This document shows positions 42,380 to 54,481 of a stretch of DNA of 64,000 bases, piece after piece. This DNA comes from Channallabes apus (Eukaryota > Chordata > Actinopteri > Siluriformes > Clariidae): assembly GCA_030522415.1 (NCBI GenBank), contig CM060108.1, positions 36,080,756-36,144,755 of the forward strand. Reading direction: 5' to 3'. A model generated the notes under the pieces. That model searched no databases and had not been told where the DNA came from. It saw only the letters and a program-made list of their open reading frames with translations. The first letter of the stretch is position 1, and each line of letters starts with the position of its first letter. A program made the position numbers and the translations under genes.

Positions 42380-45300
42380 CACCCTAAAAAATGCTGGGTT
42401 AAAAACAACCCAATCTGGGTTGTTTTTAACCCAGCTGCTGGGTAAATATAGGACTAACTAAATGCTGGGTTAATTTAACCCAGCAAGATGGGTTATTTGT
42501 TTAACCCAACAAGATGGGTTAAATATTCAATCCAAATGCTAGGTTATATTTAACTATAATGCTGGGTTAATTCTACCACATAAATTGGTCTATTTGTGAG
42601 GTAGAATTGGGTTAATTCTACCTCACAAATGGGTTATTATTATTTTCATGTTTTACAGTGAATCTGTAAAAAAAAAAAAAAAAAAAAAACCCATGTCTAT
42701 TAAACAGTTAAATTACTTTGATATACTGGTCTATTACAAAAAAACATACATGTATGCAATAAACAACATCCTATTAAATGTTCTTAGAAAAAACATTTAT
42801 TTTTCAAAAGCACAAGAACAGATAATCAACAGTGACATCATTACTATACTATTACTGACAAGGGCAGAATGGAGAAATTGAACAAATAGGCTGAAGCAAC
42901 TTCTACAGAGCAGGATCAAAACTATCCAGCCCTGGTCTCATTTTAACATACAAACACTGTCTATGACTTTTCAGGTAGGTCTCGCTATTTCATAGCAACA
43001 TTACAACATTACTGAGAGCAGCGCTGGTCATTATCTCCCAACGTCAGGATGTAGGGGTACGGCCTCGACACTTCAGCCTGTTGAAGGTATTCCACCATGT
43101 TGGTGCCAACCTTAGAAAGAAAGAAATGAAAAAGTTAAAATTTTGTTGAATAGCAAAAATTAAACTGAATAAGACTATCAATTTCGTGTGAAATACGATT
43201 GATACTAAAAAATTACAAAGCTGCCCATTAAGATAGGATATACTGTAGGTAACCAGAAACAAAAACATGGAGACAGCTACTACCAAACATAAAACAGCAG
43301 AATAAGCATGGCTTTTAGGATACAACTCTTTATGTCAGACTAGTTGATATTGTAGTCTGCATTGATTTTTTATTACAAAGCCCCAAAATTATGGAATAGT
43401 CTTCCAAATAGTGTTCGGGACTCAGACACAGTCTCAGTGTTTAAGTCTAGGCTAAAAACCTATTTATTTAGCCAAGCATTTTTATAAATAGATTTGCCAT
43501 AAGGTAAAGGAGCAGATCTGGGGGACTCATGGACGTAGAGCATTATGGTGAACTGGTATGTTTTAGATGCTGTCTTCCTCAGTCTCATTTGATCACTCAG
43601 GTTTGTTGACGGTGAGGTGATTGTTTGCTTTACATCTCAGGGAGCCCTCATGTTTGTGTTTCCTTCTGGCTCTCCCTTTAGTTATGCTGTCATAGTTAGT
43701 CCTGCCGGAGTCCCTGCTTGCACTCTACAGTAAATATACATTCACATTAGACATTGTGACTGTGACCATACCTAATTGCAATCTCTCCTCCTCTTCTCTT
43801 CCTCCCCCTCTTTCTCTTTCCTCTCTCCCCGTCTCCCCCTTTCACTCTTTCTCTCTCTCTCTCTGTCGAGCTACACATGTGGTTCCTGAGCTGCCAGTGA
43901 TCCAGACTCCCTCTGCCCTCCGGACCTGTCTGGTCCATCCTGGTGCCCGATTTCTGGTTGGAGGTCTCATCGCATGGATGCCCCGTGTGTCTCTTTAGGA
44001 TGTGCCTGGTGTCTGGGGATGATTCTATCTACTTAGAAGATGGTTCTGGCCTCGACTGGTGTTGTCAGCTGTTTCTCTGAGGACTTGACAATTCGATAGT
44101 TCAGGACTGGAACTTTCTACAAGTCTATCTGAGTCTCGAATAATTACTGGACTCCATTTTACATCAACTATTATAACATCAATTAACATCAACTATTATA
44201 GCTGAACCTAACACTTAGCAGGAAATGATCTGCATTTATACTGTGTTATCTGTTTCACCCAGATGAGGATGGGTTCCCTGTCGAGTCTGGTTCCTCTCAA
44301 GGTTTCTTCCTATTACCATCTCAGGGAGTTTTTCCTTGCCACTGTCGCCCTCGGGCTTGCTCACCAGGGACTATCTGAACATTTTGATTCATACACATTC
44401 ACATTCCATACAAACTTAAATAATTCTTTTGATTGTGTAAAGCTGTTTTGAGACAATGTCAATTGTTAAAAGCGCTATACAAATAAAACTGAATTGAATT
44501 GAATTGAATTGAATTTTAAGCTAATTACCGAAAAAATTTCATAGTTGGTGTCATACTGGTACATTACAATCACCAAAATATTAATACTTCCATCTAGTAG
44601 TTATCTGTACCGCTGTGGTACTTTTTCCTGTAGTTGCCGCGCTGCCTGATAGTTAATTTACAGTAACTTTGGTTAAAGAGAGCTACCTGGTTAGCTTACA
44701 TGCTATTACTGGTGATACATTAGCATACTTGCCAAAGGGGGAAAGGTGTAAAATATTGTTATAACTCGGGAGAAACGCAGGAGAAATTTGACCGCAGAGT
44801 AAATTACTAGCTAGTGAAAAACGGGAGGGTTAGCAGGTCTGTATATTTGTGAGAGGGTCAGTGTTTTGTAAAACCCCAGCATTTTATTGTCTCAAGCAGT
44901 GAGTTTAATAAAGTTCTAAAGTGGTTGCTAATGCTAGCAAACTAACTAAATGCATGCATCATGCTAGCACTACAGTTAACAGTTTAGCGTTCATTCATCA
45001 CTTCACCATCTTCGTAACCCTGCAAACATTCTACAGAGAAAGCTAAAAAGCTCAGACATCTTAGCCGTTTCTTTCATACACAGGTGGGGTTGTTTGGCTA
45101 ACTAGCAGCTATTCTCAGCTAAATTATCATCCAGTACCTCAGACCAGCCGGAAAGTTTGTGTGTAACCTTAACACGGGAGCAGTAATAAATGTTACATAT
45201 AGTAATAATTTTTCAGTCATATGTGCATTAGGTGAGTGAACATGTGTATACAGACCTTGTATTTAACGCCATTTCCCCTTAAATGTCCGAGGAGGATGAA

Positions 45301-45514
45301 CCGTCATCAGCGGTGTGAGAGCTCAAGAGACACGAAGCTGAGTGACAGCCGCTGAATCCACCGGTGAACTTTGGGGGAGGGGCCAAGCAAACTTCAACCC
45401 AGCAGCTGGGTTACACAAAAACTACCCAACTCTCTGTAAATAACCCAGAAAAATGACCCAACAGCGGCAACCCAGCGTTTGGGTAGAAAAAACAACCCAG
45501 CATTTTTTAGAGTG
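42380..45514. mobile_element. Long TIR DNA element with AACCCA subterminal repeats
   Basis: The ends read CACCCTAAAAAATGCTGGGT at 42380 and the complement of CACTCTAAAAAATGCTGGGT ending at 45514. They are flanked by TA on both sides. Both arms hold repeated AACCCA/TGGGTT units (42408-42640, 45395-45500). No transposase is seen. An L2 end (43377-44516) is nested inside. The superfamily is undetermined; the TA target is compatible with Tc1/mariner-type or other elements. Confidence 0.7.
43377..44516 (+). mobile_element. 5'-truncated L2 LINE (copy 3)
   Basis: This is the 3' end of L2, covering the last ORF2 codons ([20 protein letters not shown]) and the full 3' UTR, with a tail of five GAATT units. 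It is on the plus strand. It is closely similar to the reverse complement of 35305-36365, so copies 2 and 3 form an inverted pair. Confidence 0.88.
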
Positions 45515-45516
45515 TA

Positions 45517-46985
45517 CTGTATCGGCTTGGGACCTATAATACTAATTCATCACTTGCTCACTTCTTAATCCTACCTTTCCTCTTCTAAAGCCACATTATA
45601 TTCCGCTGTAAGGTGTGTAGTCCTCTATTTTGTAGAACATATAGTGTTGCAAATAACCTCGTGGCACTAATTGTTGTTGTCTGAAGTTTTAATAAATAAT
45701 CATAATGCTGTCAAAAATAATGTCATAAATAGATTTTCTTTATCAATTAACTTCTATTAAGTAGATAAAATTTTAAATGTAAATTTTTAAAGTTTAATGT
45801 AATGGCTGTGTGAAAGATGCTGAAGCTGACATGCCACTGGTCTTTTATATTAATGTTGTTCGGAAGCCTGTGTAATGATGTAGTTTCGACATCTATCGAC
45901 TGAACAGCGTTTTTTCGACTTGTTTTCATGTTATTGTTGTTCAGCAATGGCATGGACGTGATGTTTTGGCAAAAGAAGGGTGGGATGGTGGTTGATGGTG
46001 ACTGAAAGCGGTGATTGAGTAGATTGGACGTCACAGCAGCTCGTGAAAAGGCAGAGCTACTTTATGCAGGCTGTGTGCATTCTACTGTGGATTGACTGTT
46101 TTGAAACTTATATGGTAGTTACATAGGCCCTAGACCTCAGTTACCATGAAAAAAGCCATGAAATTTCAGTTTTGACCATATGGGATCTTAAACAAGGACG
46201 TCATCTTTTTTTAATTATTGTTTGTTCAGGGAGGAATTATAGACCACAATGTCAGCATGATCTTGTGTTGTTTCCTTATCACTTCTTGTGTGCGTTTGAC
46301 TGTAGCTTGCACACCAGACAGAGTTGTTGGCGATTCTTCCTGTTGTAAAGTCATGCAGTGTGTAATCTCCTGTCGCCAATTCATTGTGCAGTGTGAACAC
46401 AGCAGCAACTAAATGCTACCACAGATAGTACAGTGTGAAAACAATGGTGATCCGGTGACTTTGAAAATCATGCAGTGTGAGTTTGAGGAGAAGGTAAAAA
46501 GCAATACAAAACAAATAATGTACAGTTTATGTTGTCATTACTTTGCTCTCAAACTAAATGCAATGTAATAATAGGCGTTATTTAATAATAACATTAACAG
46601 TGCAGCATGCATCTAACTCTGGGTAAAAAGCTTATAATAAAATCACCAAAATAAGTCTTCATGTTAAGAATAAATATGCAAACAGTACGGTATCTGAGCG
46701 TACGGATTGGAAATTTGTGCATACAGTTTGTTAATCCGTGGCCATGATTTGTTAAACTGAGGGAACAGTTTAAGTATTTGTGAGTGCGGGGGACAAATTG
46801 CAAAACCGTCGCCACGGATTGATTTTTTTATTTATTTATTTTTTTGGTCCTACAGGTTTTTTTTTCTTTTTTTTTTTTTTTTGCACATAACAGACTACAT
46901 TGTTACATTAAGTATATTTATTTTCATAGCATTGAATATGTACATTGTAGGACAACATTTGCAGATTGTGAAATAACACATACTG
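45517..46985. other. Unassigned stretch
   Basis: No gene or family is recognised. Small frames around 46215-46412 lie on both strands in a low-complexity palindromic patch. T-rich tracts occur at 46820-46880. Confidence 0.5.
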
Positions 46986-46987
46986 TA

Positions 46988-48347
46988 CAGGTCCTTCTCA
47001 AATAATTTGCATATTGTGATGTTCATTATTTTCTGTAATGTACTGATAAACATTAGACTTTCATATATTTTAGATTCATTACACGCAACTGAAGTAGTTC
47101 AAGCCTTTTATTGTTTTAATATTGATGATTGTGGCATACATCTCAAAAAATTAGCATATCATGAAAAGGTTCTCTAAATGAGCTATTAACCTAATCATCT
47201 GAATCAACTAATTAACTCTGAACACCTGCAAAAGATTCCTGAGGCTTTTAAAAACTCCCAGCCTGGTTCATTACTCAAACCCGCAATCATGGGTAAGACT
47301 GCCGACCTGACTGCTGTCCAGAAGGCCATCATTGACACCCTCAAGCAAGAGGGTAAGACACAGAAAGACATTTCTGAACGAATAGGCTGTTCCCAGAGTG
47401 CTGTATCAAGGCACCTCAGTGGGAAGTCTGTGGGAAGGAAAAAGTGTGGCAGAAAACGCTGCACAGCGAGAAGAGGTGACCGGGCCCTGAGGAAGATTGT
47501 GGAGAAGGACCGATTCCAGACCTTGGGGGACCTGCGGAAGCAGTGGACTGAGTCTGGAGTAGAAACATCCAGAGCCACCGTGTACAGGCGTGTGCAGGAA
47601 ATGGGCTACAGGTTGCAAATTTTGCATGTCATTCGGAAATCAAGGTGCCGGAGTCTGGAGGAAGACTGGGGAGAGGGAAATGCCAAAATGCCTGAAGTCC
47701 AGTGTCAAGTACCCACAGTCAGTGATGGTCTGAGGTGCCATGTCAGCTGCTGGTGTTGGTCCACTGTGTTTTATCAAGGGCAGGGTCAATGCAGCTAGCT
47801 ATCAGGAGATTTTGGAGCACTTCATGCTTCCATCTGCTGAAAAGCTTTATGGAGATGATTTCATTTTTCAGCACGACCTGGGACCTGCTCACAGTGCCAA
47901 AACCACTGGTAAATGGTTTACTGACCATGGTATTACTGTGCTTAATTGGCCTGCCAACTCTCCTGACCTGAACCCCATAGAGAATCTGTGGGATATTATG
48001 AAGAGAAAGTTGAGAGACGCAAGACACAAGAATCTGCAAAAGGATTCCCGACCAAGTATTGAGTGCAGAACTGAACATAATTATTTGAAGGTTGACTTTT
48101 TTTGTATTAAAAACACTTTTCTTTTATTGGTCAGATGAAATATGCTAATTTTTTGAGATAGGGATTTTGGGTTTTCATGAGCTGTATGCCACAATCATCA
48201 ATATTAAAACAATAATAATAATTAAAACAATGAACTACTTCAGTTGTGTGTAATGAATCTAAAATATATGAAAGTCTAATGTTTATCAGTACATTACAGA
48301 AAATAATGAACTTCATCACAATATGCAAATTTTTTGAGAAGGACCTG
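46988..48347 (+). mobile_element. Tc1-like transposon, deletion derivative (copy 2)
   Basis: Complete ends: CAGGTCCTTCTCAAA at 46988 and its complement ending at 48347, with TA on both sides and inverted repeats of about 200 bp. The transposase frame starts at 47289 (MGKTADLTAVQKA) with a paired HTH region. The core is missing between GYRLQ and CMSFGNQG, so the first catalytic Asp is lost. The second Asp (FQHDLGPAHS) and [11 protein letters not shown] remain. A second deletion removes the C-terminus. It cannot make active transposase. Confidence 0.92.
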
Positions 48348-48349
48348 TA

Positions 48350-48918
48350 CAACATATATATTTTTGTATTGCTTATTTTATTTTATTGTCTCATGTAATT
48401 TGTAATTTGTAAACTATCAACTATGAATTTATGTTCTAATATAATGTGGCGTAGGCGGGGCGGCGGCTGATGACCATCATGCCTTGCGGGAGGGGTTTTC
48501 TAAGTGTTCACCCTGTTGGGGAAGTTTAGTTAGGTTTTGTGGCTTCGGCCATGTTGTGTGTTAAATGTTATGTGTGCTGTCTCTGTGCGTGACCTGTTGA
48601 ATGTGCTCCGGTTCATGCTGAGGCAGAATTGAGAGGGTTCTCTTAGTGAATGTGATTCCCATGCTATTGAGTGACTATGAAGTAACAAATGTGAGAAGCG
48701 CATCGAAGAACGAAACAATCCAAGATCAAGACAAATCCACAACAATCAAATCCAGCTAACTGAGTTAGCGACGTACGAAGAACGGACCTACGGAAAGTAC
48801 CTGTATTTTTGTTTGTGTTTTTTTTTTTTTTTTGCAGGTAATCTAGCTACTAAATATAAATTCCATCTTGTTTATTATTTTGGCCTGGGTCCACACTGAA
48901 TCTGATCCTCCTCCTCCT

Positions 48919-48973
<55 letters not shown>

Positions 48974-49355
48974 TTTTTGTATATACAAACCTCCTTATTT
49001 CATCAGTTAATGGTTGGATCTAGTTCTTTCTGCTATATGCCACCATTTCCATACAGTTTAAAATAGAACCCTGAACCATTCTTTTGCTGTTTGGCCCTAG
49101 ACTGGGATGTAACACCATACAGTATTTAAGTGACCACTTTGATTTTCAAGCACAAGAAGGACAACAGCTTTATTATGCAAAGGTATTCCTTCAGTTAAAA
49201 ACAACTAGTTTGAGATTTATATCTGCTCATCTTTTTTGAACTACACTAGAATGCCTCAATCCACCCCCGCTGTTACAAAAATAAAAATAAAAAAGTAACT
49301 TTTTGTTTATTGTTTTGGCTTGGCTCAATCCTGAAGCCCAGAGCTTCCTGTATGT
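48350..49355. mobile_element. hAT-family fragment and unassigned flank
   Basis: Positions 48790-49320 match 30210-30840 of the Tol2-like hAT element, including the GGCCTGGGTCCAC and CCCTAGACTGGGA blocks. No termini are seen. The part before 48790 is unrecognised. Confidence 0.55.
48920..48972. repeat. (TG)n microsatellite
   Basis: About 26 TG units. The homologous site at 30360 holds only about 4 units, so this array grew after the copies separated. Confidence 0.95.
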
Positions 49356-49360
49356 GTATG

Positions 49361-50195
49361 TGTCAAGACCCCGGTCTGATCATTGAGTTAAATCTTTTTT
49401 CTTTTCTCCTTTCCTCTCTCCCAGTGTTTACATGTCTATTCTAGCACATGGTGTTTGTTTTGATCCTTCGCCATGTGCTCGTGTCTGTGACATCACCACC
49501 ATCCCTCCCACTTCCTCCTTATCACTCTATCAAGATGATTTCACTCACCTGTTCCCCTCGTTTTCGTTGTAATCAGTCACCCTATTTATTCCCTCTTGTC
49601 CATCGTCCTGTGTCAGATCGTTGTCCCATGTCGCTAGCTGTATCGCCTGTCCGTTTCTTGTTCTGTCTAGTCCTGTATGTAGAGTTTATTTTTGGCTCCA
49701 AGCCAGTATCCGTCGGTCCTGTTTTCCACCTATTTTCCCCCCCCCTCTCTCCCGTGGTTTTTTGTCCTTTTGCACCCAGGCGGGATCCTGTTTTTCTTTT
49801 CTTAATTTGCACTGCAGTCTCCCGTCCCGAAGCCGGCCGGCTCTTGCTCTTCTTCGCGGCCGTGCAGTTCAGCGGACTTCGGTCCTATCGCCCCCTGCTG
49901 GCCGCCCAAGGAACTACAGCCTCGTCTCCTGGTTAAGGCCCTTTTTCTCTACGGAGTGGTTTTTGTTTTTTCCCCTTTTGGGACGTTGGCGCTCCTGGGT
50001 TTTGCTTTAAAGAAAAGGAGAAGAAAAGAAGAAAGCAGTGCAGCTTGTTCCTGATCTTATTTTTGTACTTTTATTTATTTATTTATTTATTTATTTATTT
50101 GTTTTTTTTCCCTTTTCTGTCTGAGTCAAGGCATATCTGCAACCAATAAAATCTTGAAGGAGACCTGCACTTGTGTCCGTTCTGATTCCCTAACA
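49361..50195 (+). repeat. 5' LTR of gypsy element 2
   Basis: Starts TGTCAAGACC and ends TAACA. A TATA-like TATTTAT (49583-49589) lies 29 nt before 49612, the presumed transcript start. AATAAA lies at 50145-50150. The small open frames inside the LTR are probably not genes. Confidence 0.95.
49583..49589 (+). promoter_or_regulatory. TATA-like box of gypsy element 2
   Basis: TATTTAT sits 29 nt upstream of the segment predicted to be the 5' end of the RNA and the self-primer. Confidence 0.55.
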
Positions 50196-50196
50196 G

Positions 50197-50207
50197 AACG
50201 ATCTGAC
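50197..50207 (+). other. Self-priming site of gypsy element 2
   Basis: AACGATCTGAC, one base after the 5' LTR, is exactly complementary to GTCAGATCGTT at 49612-49622 in the LTR. The pairing is 11 nt and is interrupted on both sides. Tf1 uses an 11-nt self-primer taken from the RNA 5' end. Confidence 0.8.
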
Positions 50208-50211
50208 CAGC

Positions 50212-51141
50212 ATGGACACAGCAGGTCCAGACCCCATCAGATCAGCAGTAGCCCATCAGGGGGTGCTCCTAGGCCAGCATGAGACCCGCTTGACCAGCAC
50301 CACGAGAGAGGTCGAGTTCCTCGCCACCCAGGTGGCAGACCTCACGGCGCGCATCCAGGAACTCCAGCGGGAGGCCGCTCAAGCAGGTTCTGTCCACCTC
50401 TCCTCACGTCACGATCAGGAGCCCCGCTGCAACAACCCACCTCCCTACGACGGGGACCCTAACTCCTGCCGAGCCTTCCTGACACAATGTTCGGTAGTGT
50501 TCGCCCTCCAGCCGCGCACATTTGCAGCAGAAGAGACAAGGGTGGCATTTGTTTTGACTCTTCTTACAGGCAAGGCCCGTGAATGGGGAACTTCTGTCTG
50601 GGAGTCCAGAGCCCCATGTTGTGACTCATTTAACGAGCTTCGACAGGAGATGTTGAAGCTTTTTGATAGGTCCGTCAGAGGACAGGAAGCAGCGGACAAG
50701 CTCGCACGGCTCCGTCAGGCAGGTCGCTCAGTCACAGAGTTTGCCATTCAGTTCAAGACCTTAGCAGCCTCCTGTGACTGGAATGAGGCCGCCTGTCGGG
50801 CAATGTTCCGGGTAGGGCTCGAGGAGGATATCCAGGATGAACTGGCCACTCATGACCTGCCCCACGACCTTGAAGACCTCATCGACCTGGCACTCCGCAT
50901 CGAGGCTCGTCTCTGTCGTCGGCACCAGCGCCGGATGGTCCGTTCCTCTAGCAGGGTGGAGGGTTCTAACCCCCCTGTGGCGACCGTTGACCTGCCAGAA
51001 CCTGAACCCATGCAGCTGGGACGCCTCCGTCTAACACCCCAGGAAAAACAACTGCGTCTGACCAAAGGCCTGTGCCTCTATTGTGGCAAGCCAGGCCACT
51101 TTGCCGCAGCCTGCCCAGCAAAAGCCAAGGCTCACCAGTGA
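50212..51141 (+). CDS. Gypsy element 2 Gag
   Basis: The product is 309 aa, starting 16 nt after the LTR. Residues about 17-60 form a coiled coil ([19 protein letters not shown]). The middle is a capsid-like retrotransposon Gag domain (about 80-240). A single CCHC knuckle ([14 protein letters not shown]) is near residue 288. Gag forms the particle and packages RNA through the knuckle. The end overlaps the pol frame, which is in -1. The frame is uninterrupted. Confidence 0.93.
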   Translation: MDTAGPDPIRSAVAHQGVLLGQHETRLTSTTREVEFLATQVADLTARIQELQREAAQAGSVHLSSRHDQEPRCNNPPPYDGDPNSCRAFLTQCSVVFALQPRTFAAEETRVAFVLTLLTGKAREWGTSVWESRAPCCDSFNELRQEMLKLFDRSVRGQEAADKLARLRQAGRSVTEFAIQFKTLAASCDWNEAACRAMFRVGLEEDIQDELATHDLPHDLEDLIDLALRIEARLCRRHQRRMVRSSSRVEGSNPPVATVDLPEPEPMQLGRLRLTPQEKQLRLTKGLCLYCGKPGHFAAACPAKAKAHQ

Positions 51142-54100
51142 AGCGGGGGATCCTGGTGAGCGCTATTCCTTTTTCACAATCCCCCTCCTCTCGCACACTT
51201 TTATCTGTCTTAGTTCAGTTTGGGGAGACTTCACAGTCATGCTCGGCCTTGGTCGATTCAGGGGCTGAGGGCAATTTTATGGACAGCTCGATAGCTGCAA
51301 GTTTGGGTATTCCAGCTATTCCCTTGCCTGAACCTATCTCTGCCCGGTCCTTAAATGGGACCTTAATTACTACTGTTTCTCACCAGACACCCAAAGTTAG
51401 CCTAGTGGTCTCAGGCAATCACCGTGAGGAGACCACGTTGTACCTTCTGGACTCCCCTAGTGCTCCTATAGTGTTGGGGCACCCCTGGTTGGTACAACAT
51501 GGCCCTCACGTTGATTGGTCTGGAAATTCTGTCCTGTCTTGGAGCCAAAATTGTCTTGCTTCTTGTCTTGGTCCTGCCCCTTTTTCTGGTTCTGTTTGTC
51601 CTGTGTTGCAGGTGGAGGTTGCTGATCTGTCCGGGGTCCCGGCGGGGTACCACGACCTGCGGCTGGTGTTCAGCAAGTCCCGGGCCATGTCCTTGCCTCC
51701 TCATCGCCCTTATGACTGCGCCATTGAGCTCCTCCCAGGCACTTCTCCGCCCAAGGGTCACTTGTATTCCCTTTCAGGTCCGGAAAGAGAGGCCATGGAC
51801 ACCTATATTAACGAATCACTCAAAGCCGGCCTCATCCGCCCCTCCTCTTCTCCTGCGGGTGCGGGGTTCTTCTTTGTCAAGAAGAGAGATGGTTCCCTGC
51901 GTCCCTGTATTGACTATCGTGGGCTGAATGACATTACCATTAAGAACAGGTATCCCCTCCCTCTTATGTCTTCAGCTTTCGAACTTTTGCAGGGAGCCAA
52001 GGTCTTCACCAAGCTTGACCTGCGCAATGCCTACCACCTTATCCGCATTCGGGAGGGAGATGAGTGGAAGACAGCTTTCAACACACCCACGGGACACTTT
52101 GAATACCGGGTCCTTCCGTTTGGTCTGACCAATGCTCCTGCTGTCTTCCAGGCCCTGGTCAACGATGTGCTGAGAGACATGGTAAATCAATTTGTTTTTG
52201 TGTACCTAGATGACATCCTGATATTTTCTCCCTCTTTGCAGGTACACACTCAGCATGTCCGCCAGGTGTTGCAACGGCTTTTGGAGAACCAACTATTCGT
52301 GAAAGCGGAGAAGTGTGTCTTCCATGCAAGGTCGGTTTCGTTCCTGGGGTTCGTGATTTCGGCGGGTGAGATCAGAGCCGACCCTGCTAAGATAAGGGCG
52401 GTAGCTGAGTGGCCAACTCCTGACTCTCGGAAGGCTCTGCAGCGGTTCCTGGGGTTCGCCAACTTTTATCGGCGTTTCATCCGGAACTTCAGTCAGATGG
52501 CTGCACCCTTAACAGCGCTCACTTCTCCAAAGGTACTGTTTAAATGGAGTAATGAGGCCCAGGAATCCTTTGATAAATTAAAGTCCCGGTTTGTCTCTGC
52601 TCCTGTCTTGTCTACTCCAGATCCTGAACTACAGTTTATCGTTGAGGTGGACGCTTCAGATGTTGGAGTTGGTGCGGTCCTGTCACAACGCTCTCTTCGG
52701 GATGGGAAGGTGCATCCATGCGCCTTCTTCTCCCACCGCCTGAACCCCACTGAGCGGAATTACGACATAGGTAATCGGGAGTTGTTGGCAGTCAGACTGG
52801 CTTTGGGTGAGTGGCGTCACTGGCTGGAGGGCGCAGTCCAACCATTCATGGTCTGGACTGACCACAAGAATTTAGAATACATCAACTCGGCCAGAAGACT
52901 AAATTCCAGACAGGCCCGCTGGTCCCTTTTCTTTAGCCGTTTTAATTTTACACTCTCTTACAGGCCTGGGTCTAAAAACACCAAACCGGACTCCCTTTCT
53001 CGGCTATTTGAGACCCCTGAGAAGGAGACCTCCGTCGACACCATCCTGCCCAAGGGCATGGTGGTGGCTGCGCTCTCATGGGACGTCGAGAGGGAGGTTC
53101 AGGAGGCCCTGCAGAAGTGCCGTGTACCCAGAGGGGTTCCAGCGGGCAAGCTGTATGTCCCTTTGAGACTGCGCTCCAAAGTCATCCAGTGGTGTCACTC
53201 ATCCAGACTGGTTTGTCACCCAGGAGTTCGGAGATCGTTGGCCTCCATCCGTCAGCGATTTTGGTGGTCCACCATGACCAAGGATGTCAGGCAGTTCGTG
53301 GCAGCTTGCTCAGTTTGCGCCCAGAACAAGAGTTCACCTTCGCCTCCCGTTGGTCTTCTTCGCCCATTACCCATCCCCGCCCGCCCGTGGTCACATCTAG
53401 CTCTTGATTTTGTCACGGGCCTCCCCGAGTCAAGGGGCAACACCGTCATTCTCACGGTGGTGGACCGCTTCTCCAAAGCAGCCCACTTCATCCCTCTCCC
53501 CAAGCTCCCCTCCGCCAAAGAGACTGCTCAGGTGGTGGTTGACCAAGTATTCCGGATTCATGGTCTTCCGGTAAACGTGGTCTCTGATAGGGGCCCACAG
53601 TTCGTCTCTCGGTTTTGGAAGGAATTTTGCAGACAGATCGGGGCCTCAACGAGTCTGTCATCTGGATTCCACCCCCAGACCAATGGGCAGTCTGAGCGGG
53701 CTAACCAGGATTTGGAACGTGCTCTCCGCTGCCTGGCATCCCACAATCCGACCTCCTGGTGTCAACAGTTGTCCTGGGTAGAGTATGCCCACAATACTCT
53801 ACCGGTTTCTGCCACAGGTATGTCACCATTTCAGTGTTCTGTTGGCTATCAACCCCCTCTGTTCCCTTCACAGGAACCCGAAGCGGCAGTCCCGTCTGCC
53901 TTGGCTTTTGTCCAACGTTGCCGGCGCACCTGGAGAAAGGCTAAGGAGGTCTTGGCCCGGACTAGTAGACGGACCAAAGCCGCGGCCGATCGCCACCGGA
54001 CTCCTGCCCCTAACTATGTTTGTGGTCAAAGGGTATGGCTTTCTACCAAGGACTTGCCTCTCAGGGTGGTCTCGCGCAAGTTGGCTCCCAAGTTCATTGG

Positions 54101-54458
54101 TCCGTACCGGATCACAAAGGTCTTGAACCCAGTGGCGATCCGGCTCAAGCTTCCTTCCACGCTTGGTCGGGTACACCCAGTATTTCATGTTTCTAGGGTT
54201 AAACCTGTGTATTCCTCCCCTCTTGCCCCTTCTGCTCCGACCCCCCCTCCCCCTCGTCTAGTGGATGGCTCCCCAGTATACACTGTTAGGAGGTTGCTGG
54301 ACGTCCGTCGCAGAGGTCGGGGTTTTCAGTATCTAGTGGACTGGGAGGGCTATGGTCCAGAGGAGAGGAGTTGGATTCCGGCCCGGGATGTTCTGGATCG
54401 GGCGCTGGTCGTGGACCTCTGTCGACGACGAGGTGAGCCCCTCCCTGGGGGCGCCTAG
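51006..54458 (+). CDS. Gypsy element 2 Pol: protease, RT, RNase H, integrase, chromodomain
   Basis: The open frame runs from 51006 (after a TGA at 51003) to 54458 and is in -1 to gag, so expression needs a frameshift. A candidate slip site is A AAA GCC at 51120-51126. Protease: [40 protein letters not shown]. RNase [30 protein letters not shown]. Integrase: zinc HHCC around HPGVRR to CSVCAQNK, catalytic Asp in [17 protein letters not shown] and Glu in [15 protein letters not shown] motif ([10 protein letters not shown]) precedes a C-terminal chromodomain ([15 protein letters not shown]), which would direct integration toward modified histones. No stop or shift is seen in about 1150 codons. 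Confidence 0.95.
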   Translation, partial: THAAGTPPSNTPGKTTASDQRPVPLLWQARPLCRSLPSKSQGSPVKRGILVSAIPFSQSPSSRTLLSVLVQFGETSQSCSALVDSGAEGNFMDSSIAASLGIPAIPLPEPISARSLNGTLITTVSHQTPKVSLVVSGNHREETTLYLLDSPSAPIVLGHPWLVQHGPHVDWSGNSVLSWSQNCLASCLGPAPFSGSVCPVLQVEVADLSGVPAGYHDLRLVFSKSRAMSLPPHRPYDCAIELLPGTSPPKGHLYSLSGPEREAMDTYINESLKAGLIRPSSSPAGAGFFFVKKRDGSLRPCIDYRGLNDITIKNRYPLPLMSSAFELLQGAKVFTKLDLRNAYHLIRIREGDEWKTAFNTPTGHFEYRVLPFGLTNAPAVFQALVNDVLRDMVNQFVFVYLDDILIFSPSLQVHTQHVRQVLQRLLENQLFVKAEKCVFHARSVSFLGFVISAGEIRADPAKIRAVAEWPTPDSRKALQRFLGFANFYRRFIRNFSQMAAPLTALTSPKVLFKWSNEAQESFDKLKSRFVSAPVLSTPDPELQFIVEVDASDVGVGAVLSQRSLRDGKVHPCAFFSHRLNPTERNYDIGNRELLAVRLALGEWRHWLEGAVQPFMVWTDHKNLEYINSARRLNSRQARWSLFFSRFNFTLSYRPGSKNTKPDSLSRLFETPEKETSVDTILPKGMVVAALSWDVEREVQEALQKCRVPRGVPAGKLYVPLRLRSKVIQWCHSSRLVCHPGVRRSLASIRQRFWWSTMTKDVRQFVAACSVCAQNKSSPSPPVGLLRPLPIPARPWSHLALDFVTGLPESRGNTVILTVVDRFSKAAHFIPLPKLPSAKETAQVVVDQVFRIHGLPVNVVSDRGPQFVSRFWKEFCRQIGASTSLSSGFHPQTNGQSERANQDLERALRCLASHNPTSWCQQLSWVEYAHNTLPVSATGMSPFQCSVGYQPPLFPSQEPEAAVPSALAFVQRCRRTWRKAKEVLARTSRRTKAAADRHRTPAPNYVCGQRVWLSTKDLPLRVVSRKLAPKFIGPYRITKVLNPVAIRLKLPSTLGRVHPVFHVSRVKPVYSSPLAPSAPTPPPPRLVDGSPVYTVRRLLDVRRRGRGFQYLVDWEGYGPEERSWIPARDVLDRALVVDLCRRRGEPLPGGA

Positions 54459-54481
54459 TGGCGCCCATGGGGGGGGGGTAC

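Noticed and set aside
46215..46412. Overlapping open frames on both strands suggesting a small gene
   Set aside because: A near-palindromic composition gives frames on both strands; no domain or promoter is seen.
49448..50010. Open frames of up to 162 codons within the 5' LTR of gypsy element 2 (repeated in the 3' LTR)
   Set aside because: They lie in LTR sequence across promoter and RNA start, have low-complexity composition and no domain. Their presence in both LTRs follows from LTR identity.
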